NCBI GenBank assembly: GCA_900469445.1
Contig: UBXM01000034.1
Coordinates: 11,531 to 56,527, forward strand
Origin: Hyphomicrobiales bacterium
GTDB lineage: Bacteria; Pseudomonadota; Alphaproteobacteria; Rhizobiales; Rhizobiaceae
Direction of reading: 5' to 3'
DNA length: 44,997 nucleotides
Shown: piece after piece, positions 28,187 through 36,092 of the stretch
How positions within the stretch are numbered: the first letter of the stretch is position 1
Layout of the letters: every line of letters starts with the position of its first letter
Made by a program: the position numbers and the translations under genes
The notes under the pieces: model-generated
Seen by the model: the letters and a program-made list of their open reading frames with translations, nothing else
Told to the model about the DNA's origin: nothing
The model's database searches: none

Positions 28187-28214
28187 ATAAAGCCCGGATC
28201 GCTCCGGGCTTTAT
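28187..28214. terminator. bidirectional rho-independent terminator
   Basis: The 12-bp stem ATAAAGCCCGGA/TCCGGGCTTTAT with a 4-nt loop ends in T-rich sequence on both strands. It serves the DUF892 gene (+) and the convergent small gene (-). Confidence 0.88.
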
Positions 28215-28221
28215 ATTGTCG

Positions 28222-28473
28222 TCAGCGATAGGAAACCGGTCCTATCCCTGTTCCGGGTGGCTGCATCACAGCGGCGATTTCAATCGGCAACATATTGCCG
28301 TTGAGGCTCTGGCATCTGAAGATGCGGCTGTCGCGCCCGCCGCGGACTGCGAGGCAGGTTCGGGCCGCATCGAGAGCCAATTCGTAACTGTGATAGAATG
28401 ACGCGGATTGAACGCCATCGATGACATAGACCCATCCGGTCGCGTGAGGTATTATATCGCAGTAGTTGTGCAT
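28222..28473 (-). CDS. small protein of unknown function (DUF2188-like fold possible)
   Basis: 83 residues, MHNYCDIIPHATGWVYVIDG onward. The short beta-strand WVYVIDG followed by SYELALDAARTCLAVRGG resembles the strand-helix layout of small DUF2188-like proteins, but this is only a visual impression. ATG at 28473 follows AAGGAGA. A much longer frame continuing upstream is antisense to the next gene and was discarded. An EcfG-type promoter lies 27 nt upstream. Confidence 0.75.
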   Translation of the reverse strand: MHNYCDIIPHATGWVYVIDGVQSASFYHSYELALDAARTCLAVRGGRDSRIFRCQSLNGNMLPIEIAAVMQPPGTGIGPVSYR

Positions 28474-28499
28474 GACGAATGTCTCCTTCCCGAAACCGG

Positions 28500-28524
28500 A
28501 ACAGAGCAAGCGCATAAAAGTTCC
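28500..28524 (-). promoter_or_regulatory. EcfG-type promoter, overlapping a mirror-image one
   Basis: Minus strand GGAAC (28524-28520), 16 nt, TGTT (28503-28500). The same stretch read forward is GGAAC (28498-28502), 16 nt, AGTT (28519-28522), so the two halves form one inverted pair. Confidence 0.6.
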
Positions 28525-28596
28525 AGTCTTTCGGGAAGATTTCTGACACTGAATTGCAAAGTCCTCACGTGACATTGCAGTTTTTAATATTTCCTC

Positions 28597-28621
28597 GGAA
28601 CTTTTCTGCAGTGCATGAGTT
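28597..28621 (+). promoter_or_regulatory. EcfG-type promoter of the DUF2934 gene
   Basis: GGAAC (28597-28601), 16 nt, AGTT (28618-28621), 26 nt before the chosen start. It overlaps the furthest upstream in-frame ATG, which argues for the downstream start. Confidence 0.6.
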
Positions 28622-28647
28622 TGGCGATTTGGGCAATGGAGACGATG

Positions 28648-29040
28648 ATGGCGGCTTCTCAGGAAAACTGGATCAAGCACAGAGCGTACGAATTGTGGGA
28701 GCAGGAAGGTTATCCTTCCGGCAAGGACATCGAGCATTGGGAACGGGCAAAGCTGGAATACGCGACGCTGAAGCCCACGGCCGCGGAGACTGACACGCCA
28801 AAGCGTGGTTCCTTGGCAAAGGCTGCAAAGCCGGCAGCAGCAAAACCTGCTAAGAACGGTGCGGCAAAAACAACGACAGCATCGAAGGCAACCAAGACGG
28901 CCGCTCCCAAGGCGGCCAAGAAGGCCGACAAGCCTGCATCGGCAGCCAAGGCCGATTTGAAAGCGAAACTGCCCGCTGCCGCAGCTGCGGTAAAGCCGGA
29001 GCAAACCAAGAAGCAGCCCAAGAAAGCGGCCGCCGAATAG
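28648..29040 (+). CDS. DUF2934 protein with histone H1-like Lys/Ala-rich tail
   Basis: About 130 residues. The N-terminal 40 residues (HRAYELWEQEGYPSGKDIEHWERAKLEY) match the DUF2934 pattern of a small helical domain with conserved Trp and Gly. From about residue 50 to the end it is almost only Lys, Ala, Thr and Pro, with KAAKPAAAKPAK-like repeats typical of eukaryotic H1 and bacterial H1-like DNA-binding tails. Binding to nucleic acid is therefore inferred. GGAG precedes two adjacent ATGs (28645, 28648); the second gives better spacing. Confidence 0.82.
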   Translation: MAASQENWIKHRAYELWEQEGYPSGKDIEHWERAKLEYATLKPTAAETDTPKRGSLAKAAKPAAAKPAKNGAAKTTTASKATKTAAPKAAKKADKPASAAKADLKAKLPAAAAAVKPEQTKKQPKKAAAE

Positions 29041-29084
29041 GCTCTCACATCTGAGCCGACCTTTTAGCACGAACGATACAGTAA

Positions 29085-29103
29085 CCGGCGACCCTGTCGC
29101 CGG
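29085..29103 (+). terminator. weak hairpin terminator
   Basis: The 8-bp stem CCGGCGAC/GTCGCCGG with a 3-nt loop, followed only by GTAATCCTCTTTG. It lies 45 nt beyond the DUF2934 gene. The remaining sequence up to glgA (29104-29404) shows no gene or recognisable promoter. Confidence 0.45.
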
Positions 29104-29404
29104 GTAATCCTCTTTGTATGTTTGTATTGGATAAAAACATGGGCTCGACGACCGGTATCAGCACTATCCCCCAACAGCCATCCGACCGGTATAACCGCCA
29201 GCGCCCACACACGACCTCCCCTCTTTGGCGATCCTGCAGCCACAAGGCGATTTGCGACGACATCGCATCCGGCAATCACGCGATCTTGCGGGGCAAAAGC
29301 CGATGAGCGCTTACGTTTCCATCGAACCCCACAATAATCACTTTGCCAGACGGCGGAATCGCGTAGGCTCGGGTTCTGTCACGGCAAAGGGGGAATATGC
29401 CAGG

Positions 29405-30883
29405 ATGAAGATATTGTCCGTTACGTCGGAGATCTACCCGCTGATCAAGACCGGCGGGCTGGCGGACGTAACCGGTTCTCTTCCCAAGGCGCTGGCGCCG
29501 CTCGGCATCGAGACGACATCGCTCGTGCCGGGCTATCCCAAGGTGATGCAGCAGCTCGGACAGGCAACGACGCTGATGGAGTTCGAGGATCTTCTCGGCG
29601 AAAAGGCGACGCTTCGCCATGGCCATGTCGAAGGCCTCGATCTTCTCGTGCTGGACGCTCCCGCTCTCTACAACCGACCGGGCGGCCCCTATGTCGACCA
29701 GCACGGCATGGACCACCCGGACAACTGGAAAAGGTTTGCCGTCCTCTCGCTTGCCGCAGCCGAGATCGCCGCCGGCGCCCTGCCCGGCTGGGTGCCGGAT
29801 CTCGTCCACACCCATGACTGGCAGTCGGCGATGACATCGGTCTATATGCGCCAGAACGGCTGCATGACCCCGGTTGTCATCACCATTCACAACATCGCCT
29901 TCCAGGGCCAGTATTCCGCCGACCTGCTGCCATGGCTCGGACTTCCCGCGGAGGCCTATTCCATCGACCAGCTGGAATATTTCGGCGACATCAGCTTCCT
30001 CAAAGGGGGGCTGCAGACGGCCGACGTGATCACCACGGTGAGCCCCACCTATGCCCGCGAAATCCTCACACCGCGTTTCGGCATGGGCCTGAACGGCGTC
30101 CTCAACGAGAGGGTGGAAGTGCTGCGCGGCATCGTCAATGGCATCGATCTCGATGTCTGGGACCCGGCAACAGACGAATTCCTGCCCCAGACCTTCGACA
30201 TAACCACGCTGCGCCGCAAGCGCGACAACCGGCAGCCGCTGCTCGACCGTTTCGGCCTCGATCCCGATGACAAGGGCCCGATCTTTGCCGCCATCAGCCG
30301 CATCACCTGGCAAAAGGGCATCGACATGCTGGCGGATACCGCCGACGAAGTGATCCATAACGGCGGCAGGATCATCATCGTCGGCCAGGGCGACCATGCG
30401 ATCGAGCAGTCACTGCTGGAAACCGCGTCGCGTTATCCCGGCCGCATGGCGGTCCATATCGGTTACGACGAGCCGACCGCCCATCTCGTCCAGGGCGGCG
30501 CGGATGCGATCGTCCAGCCGTCACGTTTCGAACCCTGCGGCCTCACCCAGCTCTATGCGCTGCGCTATGGTTGCGTGCCGGTCGTCTCGCGCACGGGCGG
30601 GCTTTCGGAAACCATCATCGATGCCAATGACGCGGCCATGTCCGCCCGCGTTGCAACCGGCTTCCAGTTCCATCCCGTGACGACAAACGGCCTGCGTCTG
30701 GCATTGCGACGGGCTCTCCATGCCTATGAGCAGCCGAAGATGTGGGCGCGGCTGCAGAACCAGGGCATGAAGACGAAGTTTTCATGGGAACGCAGCGGCC
30801 AGCAATATGCCGCCGTCTACCGAAGCCTGGTCCAGAAGGCATCCCCCACCACCACCGGCCTGCGACGGCTGAAATTCTGGTAG
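29405..30883 (+). CDS. glgA: glycogen synthase (ADP-glucose type)
   Basis: A 492-residue GT5 glucosyltransferase that extends alpha-1,4-glucan from ADP-glucose in the cytoplasm. The N-terminal ADP-glucose motif is KTGGLADVTG at 15-24. Further landmarks are HTHDWQS, TIHNIAFQGQY and the C-terminal EPCGLTQLYALRYGCVPVVSRTGGL. The length is close to the family norm of about 480. ATG at 29405 is the conserved N-terminus; GGGGGAA lies upstream. It is not in a glg operon: glgX lies 1.3 kb away on the other strand, and glgB, glgC and glgP are absent. This may be a second copy in the genome. Confidence 0.94.
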   Translation: MKILSVTSEIYPLIKTGGLADVTGSLPKALAPLGIETTSLVPGYPKVMQQLGQATTLMEFEDLLGEKATLRHGHVEGLDLLVLDAPALYNRPGGPYVDQHGMDHPDNWKRFAVLSLAAAEIAAGALPGWVPDLVHTHDWQSAMTSVYMRQNGCMTPVVITIHNIAFQGQYSADLLPWLGLPAEAYSIDQLEYFGDISFLKGGLQTADVITTVSPTYAREILTPRFGMGLNGVLNERVEVLRGIVNGIDLDVWDPATDEFLPQTFDITTLRRKRDNRQPLLDRFGLDPDDKGPIFAAISRITWQKGIDMLADTADEVIHNGGRIIIVGQGDHAIEQSLLETASRYPGRMAVHIGYDEPTAHLVQGGADAIVQPSRFEPCGLTQLYALRYGCVPVVSRTGGLSETIIDANDAAMSARVATGFQFHPVTTNGLRLALRRALHAYEQPKMWARLQNQGMKTKFSWERSGQQYAAVYRSLVQKASPTTTGLRRLKFW

Positions 30884-30922
30884 GCAAGGCGCCGACCTCC
30901 CCTGCCTGAATGGCCGGTGACG

Positions 30923-31855
30923 TCAGTGCGTCTTCCGGGTGACGAAGAAGCTCATCGCGACCTTTTCATCACCCGCCGGCATCGAAGCGAAGGGAGCCTG
31001 AAAATCCTGTCGCTGCAGTCCATCGGCACGGATATGCTGCAGTTCCGCCAGGATTTCGAACCCCCGCGCCTGCATCAGCTCGATATGATAGCTGCGCCAT
31101 TTCCGATTTATCAGGTAGGGCCGTCGCCCGCGCATCATTGTCCAGATGGGGGCGCTCAAACTCCAATGACCATTCCAGTCGCTCGCCAGGCCATGAGACT
31201 GGAAATCGATCAGATGCGTCGCAAAACCACCGGGTTTCAGCCAGCGGGCAATGGCACTGTAGGTCGCGGCGAGATCGTCCACATGCTCCATGACCGAATG
31301 GGTCATGAGCCAATCTGCCGTTCCCGCCTCCAGCACGTTATAGTCGGTCCACGGAGCCACGAATTTCAGGCGCTCGCTGCCATTCGACAACTCTCCTTTC
31401 AGCGCATCGATCGTTTCTGCATCGAGCTTTAGTCGGGCGGTCTTTTCCAGCCGCTCCCATGCGGCGTTTGTCGGCGGCGGAGGAAAAAAGATGGCGCCCG
31501 ATGCAATCGTTTCCGAAAACCCCGCACGGTCGCCAAACAGCCGGATCAGGCCATCCAGAACCTCCAGATCGTGAGCGACGCTTCGGTGATCCTGCAGATC
31601 GAGCGCGATATAATTGCCAACGCCGCCAATCAGCGCCGCAAGGCCAACCCCCAGTGAATTTCCGGGACCGATCTCGACCAGAACCTCGGGCGCCTTACCA
31701 TCGAGCCAAGGCTCCAGATGACCGTAGTGACGAAAGAACAGGTTGTAACAATGATTGGCGGAAACCGTCCCTCCCTCCACATGCGTACTGCGCAATTGCG
31801 GAAGGACGACGGAACCCAGACCTTTGGCAAGAGATCGAAGCTTTACTCGAGTCAT
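30923..31855 (-). CDS. class I SAM-dependent methyltransferase
   Basis: 310 residues. A Rossmann methyltransferase core is visible: motif I VLVEIGPGNSLGVGLAAL, the acidic strand YIALDLQDH, and the post-motif DWLMTHSVMEHVDDLAATYSAIARWLKPGGFATHLIDF. The substrate is unknown; relatives with this EHV/LKPGG arrangement act on small molecules or glycans. ATG at 31855 is favoured over a longer version starting at 31915, though ribosome sites are weak for both. Convergent with glgA (39 nt apart). Confidence 0.82.
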   Translation of the reverse strand: MTRVKLRSLAKGLGSVVLPQLRSTHVEGGTVSANHCYNLFFRHYGHLEPWLDGKAPEVLVEIGPGNSLGVGLAALIGGVGNYIALDLQDHRSVAHDLEVLDGLIRLFGDRAGFSETIASGAIFFPPPPTNAAWERLEKTARLKLDAETIDALKGELSNGSERLKFVAPWTDYNVLEAGTADWLMTHSVMEHVDDLAATYSAIARWLKPGGFATHLIDFQSHGLASDWNGHWSLSAPIWTMMRGRRPYLINRKWRSYHIELMQARGFEILAELQHIRADGLQRQDFQAPFASMPAGDEKVAMSFFVTRKTH

Positions 31856-32168
31856 GGAAACAGATCTCTCGTTCGGCCGGTGCCCGGTGGGCCCTATCGC
31901 AGGCACAGCCCGCAATCTCGGCGGCGGGAGCTGCAGGTGAGGCTATAAGCATATCGAAATCGAGACTTACGGATCACCATCATGCTGTAGAATCCGAGGA
32001 GAGGAAAGCTATCCATCGGACGTACATCCACACCCAGCCGGCGCACGAACCTGTCCGGCCATGACCACGGAAGCGGTGTCGGAGAACTACGTTTCCGCTC
32101 CAACCTGCCCGGTCACGCCTGGATTTTGCCCGCTCGTTGCGAAACGGTCCACCGAAGAGACAAGAAAA
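31856..32168. other. gap without a recognised gene
   Basis: About 310 bases upstream of the methyltransferase and downstream of glgX. Reading frames here have no family resemblance and no good ribosome site. No GGAAC-type promoter faces the methyltransferase. Confidence 0.5.
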
Positions 32169-32188
32169 GGCGGCGCTTCAGCGCCGCC
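32169..32188 (-). terminator. rho-independent terminator of glgX
   Basis: The 8-bp stem GGCGGCGC/GCGCCGCC with a tetraloop begins 10 nt after the glgX stop and is followed on the minus strand by TTTTCTTGTC. Confidence 0.85.
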
Positions 32189-32198
32189 GAGGCGTCGA

Positions 32199-34277
32199 TC
32201 AAGGCCGCCTGAACAGTGCCAGGCTTCGGCCTTCGAGCTCAAAATCCTTTTCCTTGGTGATCACAAGCCCGCGCTTGGCGCTGTCGGATGTGGTGAGTTC
32301 CAAGACCCAGCCGCCCTCGCCGAATTGCGGGATGCGGAAAGGTACGTTGCCTTCGAACGGATTGCACAAGAGCAGCACGTCGTGCCAGACGCCCTCTTCC
32401 TCCTGCAGGTCGCCGCGGCCGATATAGACGCCGAGTGTCGTGCCCTCGTCCCACTGGTCGGGCTGCTGGAAACCGCCGCCGGCATTGAACCACTTGATGT
32501 CCATGCCGTCGCGCCAGTTTTCGCGACGCAGAAGCGGTTGTTCGGCTCTGAGCTTGATCACATGGCGGGTGAATTCGCGCAATTCCTCGCAGGTTTCCGG
32601 CAGATTATCCCAGTGAACCCAGGAGATTTCGCTGTCCTGCGCGTAACCATTGTTGTTGCCCATCTGGCTACGGCCGAACTCGTCGCCGGCAAGCAGCATC
32701 GGCGTACCGTGGGAGAAGAACAGCGTCGCAAGCAGATTGCGCTTCTGCCGATCGCGCACGGCATTGATGCCCTCGTCTTCCGTTGGCCCCTCGGCGCCGT
32801 AATTATACGACCGGTTGTCGTTATGGCCGTCGTTATTGTCCTCGCCATTGGCCTCGTTGTGCTTCTCGTTATAGGAAACGAGGTCGTTCAGCGTGAACCC
32901 GTCATGGGCAGTGATGAAGTTGACCGACGCCCAGGGCCGACGGCCGCGCTGATCGTAGAGATCGCCGGAGCCTAGCAGGCGGGCGGCGAAATCGGTCGAG
33001 ACATTATCGCCCTTCCAGTATTCGCGCACCGTATCGCGGTACTTGTCGTTCCATTCCGCCCAGCCCGGCGGAAAACCGCCGACCTGATAACCACCCGGAC
33101 CGATATCCCACGGCTCGCCGATCAGCTTCAGCTTGGATAAAACCGGATCCTGCGTCATCGCATCGAAAAAGCCGCCGCGCTGGTCGAACCCTTCCGGCTC
33201 GCGGCCTAAAATGGTGCCGAGATCGAAGCGGAACCCGTCTACATGCATGTGTTCGGCCCAGTAACGCAGGCTGTCCATCACCATCTGCAGCACCCGCGGA
33301 TGCGAGGTGTTGACCGTGTTTCCGGTGCCGGTGTCGTTGATGTAATAGCGATGGTTATCCGGCAGGGTGCGGTAATAGGAGAAATTGTCGATGCCCTTGA
33401 AGGACAGCGTCGGCCCCAACTCGTTGCCTTCCGCGGTATGGTTGTAAACCACGTCGAGAATGACCTCTATCCCGGCATCGTGGAAGGACCGCACCATGTC
33501 GCGGAAACCCTGGATACCATTCGGACCGTAATAACGTGAGGCCGGCGCGAAGAAACCGAGGGAATTGTAACCCCAGAAATTCTTCAGCCCCTTGTCGAGC
33601 AGATGCTGATCGTCGGGGAACCAGTGAACCGGCAGAAGCTCGACCGAGGTGATGCCGAGGCTTTTGATATAATCGACGCTCGTCTTGTGCCCCATGCCCT
33701 CGAACGTGCCGCGCAACTCTTTCGGCAGCGCGGAATTGAGTTGGGTGAACCCCTTCACGTGGGTCTCATAGACCACCGCCTTCGGCCAGGGCACGATCGG
33801 GCGGTTCTGGTCCTGCCAGTCGAAAGCATAGGGGTCGATCACCCTGGCCTTCGGCGTGAACGGCGCGCTGTCCCGTGTATCGAAGGTAAGATCCTTGTCC
33901 TCGTGCAGGAGATCATAGGCGAAATGCGCCTCGTTCCATTCGATATCGCCAGCAAGCTCCCGGGCGTAAGGGTCGATCAGCAATTTGCTCGGATTGAAGC
34001 GATGGCCGTTTTCCGGCTCGAACGGGCCGTGCACGCGATAACCATAAAGCGCGCCGGGCTTTAGCCCCGGCACATAACCATGCCAGATCTCGTGCGTATA
34101 TTCCGGCAGATCGAACTTGGCGATTTCGACCTTTCCGCTCGGATCATAGAGGCACAGTTCGACGCGCTCGGCATGGGCCGAAAAGATCGCGAAATTGACG
34201 CCCTCACCATCGAAATTGGCGCCGAGTCGTGTCCAGTCACCTGCTTCAATCGAAAACTGATTGCTCTTCATGTCCAT
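32199..34277 (-). CDS. glgX: glycogen debranching enzyme GlgX
   Basis: About 692 residues, a GH13 isoamylase-type enzyme that cleaves alpha-1,6 branches left by phosphorylase. An N-terminal CBM48-like domain (LGANFDGEGVNFAIFSAHAERVELCLYD) precedes the TIM barrel. The catalytic nucleophile is in VDGFRFDLGTILG, the acid/base Glu is in LIGEPWDIG and the third acid is in FITAHDGFTLNDLV. The length fits GlgX. The start is one of two nearby ATGs (34277 or 34271); 34277 has GGGG upstream. An EcfG-type promoter lies 51 nt upstream and a terminator follows, so it is probably a single-gene stress unit. Confidence 0.93.
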   Translation of the reverse strand: MDMKSNQFSIEAGDWTRLGANFDGEGVNFAIFSAHAERVELCLYDPSGKVEIAKFDLPEYTHEIWHGYVPGLKPGALYGYRVHGPFEPENGHRFNPSKLLIDPYARELAGDIEWNEAHFAYDLLHEDKDLTFDTRDSAPFTPKARVIDPYAFDWQDQNRPIVPWPKAVVYETHVKGFTQLNSALPKELRGTFEGMGHKTSVDYIKSLGITSVELLPVHWFPDDQHLLDKGLKNFWGYNSLGFFAPASRYYGPNGIQGFRDMVRSFHDAGIEVILDVVYNHTAEGNELGPTLSFKGIDNFSYYRTLPDNHRYYINDTGTGNTVNTSHPRVLQMVMDSLRYWAEHMHVDGFRFDLGTILGREPEGFDQRGGFFDAMTQDPVLSKLKLIGEPWDIGPGGYQVGGFPPGWAEWNDKYRDTVREYWKGDNVSTDFAARLLGSGDLYDQRGRRPWASVNFITAHDGFTLNDLVSYNEKHNEANGEDNNDGHNDNRSYNYGAEGPTEDEGINAVRDRQKRNLLATLFFSHGTPMLLAGDEFGRSQMGNNNGYAQDSEISWVHWDNLPETCEELREFTRHVIKLRAEQPLLRRENWRDGMDIKWFNAGGGFQQPDQWDEGTTLGVYIGRGDLQEEEGVWHDVLLLCNPFEGNVPFRIPQFGEGGWVLELTTSDSAKRGLVITKEKDFELEGRSLALFRRP

Positions 34278-34327
34278 GCAGCGCCCCATTTGCCGGAAGA
34301 TCAAGGTTCAAGGAAAATCTGCCCTAC

Positions 34328-34353
34328 AATGGTGCAGCGCCACATTTTGTTCC
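34328..34353 (-). promoter_or_regulatory. EcfG-type promoter of glgX
   Basis: Minus strand GGAAC (34353-34349), 17 nt, CATT (34331-34328). It fits GGAAC-N19-TT. Confidence 0.6.
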
Positions 34354-34368
34354 GTCCTCGTGCGGCGC

Positions 34369-34394
34369 GGAACGAGATCGGCGAAATGATCGTT
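34369..34394 (+). promoter_or_regulatory. EcfG-type promoter, perfect match
   Basis: GGAAC (34369-34373), 17 nt, CGTT (34391-34394), 52 nt before the start at 34446. Divergent partner of the glgX promoter. Confidence 0.8.
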
Positions 34395-34445
34395 CTCTGC
34401 CTCGTCCCGCCTCTCTTTTTTACTCTGGCGACAGGAGGAAGAACG

Positions 34446-34706
34446 ATGACATCTTTGACACCCCAGGAACTCGAAGGACGGCTGAACGCCCATCGCGAAC
34501 TGATGATCGACATGCTGGCCGCCATGATCGGCGGCGAAGTGACCATCACGGCATTCCTCCAGAAGCTTCGAGACGATGCGACCTTCAAGGATAACGAGGA
34601 AGACCCCGGCGTGATGCCGGAAAGCGCGTTCGCAATCGAGAATGCCTCCGCGCGGGAAATCCGCACCATTCTGGAAGCTGCACGGGCGCGAGCTTCGGCC
34701 AGCTAG
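34446..34706 (+). CDS. small protein of unknown function, EcfG-promoter linked
   Basis: 86 residues, mostly helical: LTPQELEGRLNAHRELMIDMLAAMIGG, then an acidic linker (FKDNEEDPGVMP) and a C-terminal helix ASAREIRTILEAARARA. No signal peptide. I recognise no family. ATG at 34446 follows ACAGGAGGAAG, an excellent ribosome site. Confidence 0.82.
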   Translation: MTSLTPQELEGRLNAHRELMIDMLAAMIGGEVTITAFLQKLRDDATFKDNEEDPGVMPESAFAIENASAREIRTILEAARARASAS

Positions 34707-34771
34707 TCGGCGCCTTATTTCAACAGTTTTTAATATTTGTGGCGGCCCTGCCATGTTTATGGCGATTTCAT

Positions 34772-34797
34772 GGAACTACAATGGCACCAGCAACGTT
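34772..34797 (+). promoter_or_regulatory. EcfG-type promoter of the microprotein gene
   Basis: GGAAC (34772-34776), 17 nt, CGTT (34794-34797). A perfect match, 17 to 29 nt before the possible start codons. Confidence 0.78.
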
Positions 34798-34814
34798 CTT
34801 GGATCCAGAGTTCG

Positions 34815-34904
34815 ATGGAGACGACAATGGTCAGGGAATGGTTTGAGGTAGCAGGTTTCGCGCTGGTTATCGCAGCCTGCTACATGTTCGTTATTCCGGT
34901 TTGA
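34815..34904 (+). CDS. single-pass membrane microprotein of 25-29 residues
   Basis: A very short frame just downstream of a perfect EcfG-type promoter. From ATG 34827 it encodes 25 residues: a polar start (MVREWFE) and one hydrophobic helix (VAGFALVIAACYMFVIPV). GGAG with 6-nt spacing precedes this ATG. The in-frame ATG at 34815 would add METT but has a weaker site. The product should insert in the inner membrane. Function unknown. Its reality rests on promoter, ribosome site and helix together. Confidence 0.65.
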   Translation: METTMVREWFEVAGFALVIAACYMFVIPV

Positions 34905-34929
34905 ATTGGTTTCCCGAGGAGGGGAATGA

Positions 34930-34948
34930 GGCCTCGGCAAACGAGGCC
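34930..34948 (+). terminator. possible terminator hairpin
   Basis: The 7-bp stem GGCCTCG/CGAGGCC with loop GCAAA, 26 nt after the microprotein gene. No T-run follows, so it may only be a transcript-stabilising hairpin. Confidence 0.45.
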
Positions 34949-35044
34949 CCAAGCTCTCGTGGCCTTATGGCCGCGGGAGCATCGCATTTGAGGCGAGACG
35001 TGATCGACACCGGCCTCACGATCCATTTCACCGCGTAAAATATG

Positions 35045-35069
35045 GGAACGTTCTCCTCCCCGGCTGGTT
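35045..35069 (+). promoter_or_regulatory. EcfG-type promoter of the small gene and pfpI
   Basis: GGAAC (35045-35049), 16 nt, GGTT (35066-35069), 55 nt before the start at 35124. Confidence 0.6.
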
Positions 35070-35123
35070 AGCCCATCATGACAGGTCGCCGCCTTTCGTC
35101 AGCGACCGACACGGGAGACTGCC

Positions 35124-35321
35124 ATGCAGCACTTTTTCACAATGCTCAGGAATCGTTTTCTGACACGCCGGGAACAGCCGACATTCCAGGCGGCCAACCC
35201 CAAAGAGCTTCAGGTCGTGGTTCCGGACGCCGTCGTGCTTCCGCTTCCCAAGACGCCGCGCGATGAGATCAGCGTGCCCGCGTCGATCAACGGACGCGAC
35301 CTGTCTACCGGCCGGCTCTGA
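35124..35321 (+). CDS. small protein of unknown function
   Basis: 65 residues: a basic N-terminus (MQHFFTMLRNRFLTRREQP), then a Pro/Val-rich segment VVVPDAVVLPLPKTPRDEISVPASINGRD. No known family. ATG at 35124 follows GGGAGACTGCC. It lies 53 nt before the PfpI-family gene and probably shares its transcript. Confidence 0.72.
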   Translation: MQHFFTMLRNRFLTRREQPTFQAANPKELQVVVPDAVVLPLPKTPRDEISVPASINGRDLSTGRL

Positions 35322-35374
35322 ACACCCGGGAGCCGGCAAAACCCTCAACAAGAACAATCCAAAAGGAGCCCATT

Positions 35375-35935
35375 ATGGCGAATATCGATTCCGCCAATAT
35401 CCTCATTCTGGCCACCGATGGCTATGAGCGGTCGGAACTGCGCGTTCCACTCGACGAACTGAAAAGCCGTGGCGCCACCGTCAAGATCGCATCGATCAAA
35501 TCCGGCGAGATCAAGAGCTGGGACGAAAAGGATTGGGGCGACAGCGTCAAGGTCGATCTGGATGTGAAACAGGTGAAGGTCGAAGAGTTCGACGCGCTCG
35601 TTCTGCCGGGTGGCCAGATCAATCCCGACGTCCTGCGCAGCGATGAAAACGCGGTACAGCTGGTTCGGGAATTCGTCAGCAGCGGAAAGCCGGTTGCCGC
35701 CATCTGCCACGGCCCGTGGCTGCTGGTTGAGGCGGATGCCCTGCGCGGTCGGAACGCGACCTCCTACGCCTCGATCCGCACCGACCTGCGCAATGCCGGC
35801 GCCAGCTGGAAGGACGAGGCGGTTGTTGTCGATAACGGCATCATCACCTCGCGCTCGCCAAAGGATCTCGCCCAGTTTGTCGACAAGATCGTCGAGGAAG
35901 TGGAAGAAGGTATTCATCAGCGCCACGCGGCGTGA
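35375..35935 (+). CDS. DJ-1/PfpI-family protein
   Basis: 186 residues, class I glutamine-amidotransferase-like fold. The nucleophile-elbow cysteine is in PVAAICHGPWLLVEA (about residue 111) followed by the expected His. An N-terminal Glu of the triad is in DGYERSEL, and the LVLPGGQINPDVLR loop is typical of PfpI. Members are glyoxalases, deglycase-like or general stress proteins. ATG at 35375 follows AAGGAG. The stress linkage fits its upstream promoter. Confidence 0.92.
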   Translation: MANIDSANILILATDGYERSELRVPLDELKSRGATVKIASIKSGEIKSWDEKDWGDSVKVDLDVKQVKVEEFDALVLPGGQINPDVLRSDENAVQLVREFVSSGKPVAAICHGPWLLVEADALRGRNATSYASIRTDLRNAGASWKDEAVVVDNGIITSRSPKDLAQFVDKIVEEVEEGIHQRHAA

Positions 35936-35964
35936 TCAGATCAACGGCAATTGCGCCAGCGCGA

Positions 35965-36071
35965 GCCCCTCATCCGCCTGCCGGTATCTTCTCCCCGTAA
36001 AAACGGGGAGAAGGACGCAAGCTGCGCCCTTCCGGTTTAATTCGGGCACGTCCCCTCTCCCCGCCTGCGGG
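35965..36071. repeat. palindromic intergenic repeat, family A copy 2 (truncated)
   Basis: Begins GCCCCTCATCCGCCTGCCGG as in the copy at 2329, has the CTTCTCCCCGTAAAAACGGGGAGAAG hairpin in a more perfect form, and stops inside the second hairpin (CCCCTCTCCCCGCCTGCGGG), lacking the right-hand GAGAGGGTTAGGG segment. Confidence 0.72.
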
Positions 36072-36092
36072 ACAATAACCTCGGCCCGCAAT

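Noticed and set aside
28474..29070. N-terminal extension of the small minus-strand gene to 282 residues
   Set aside because: The extension is antisense to the DUF2934 gene and consists of Leu/Gly/Cys/Arg runs; a good ribosome site supports the short version.
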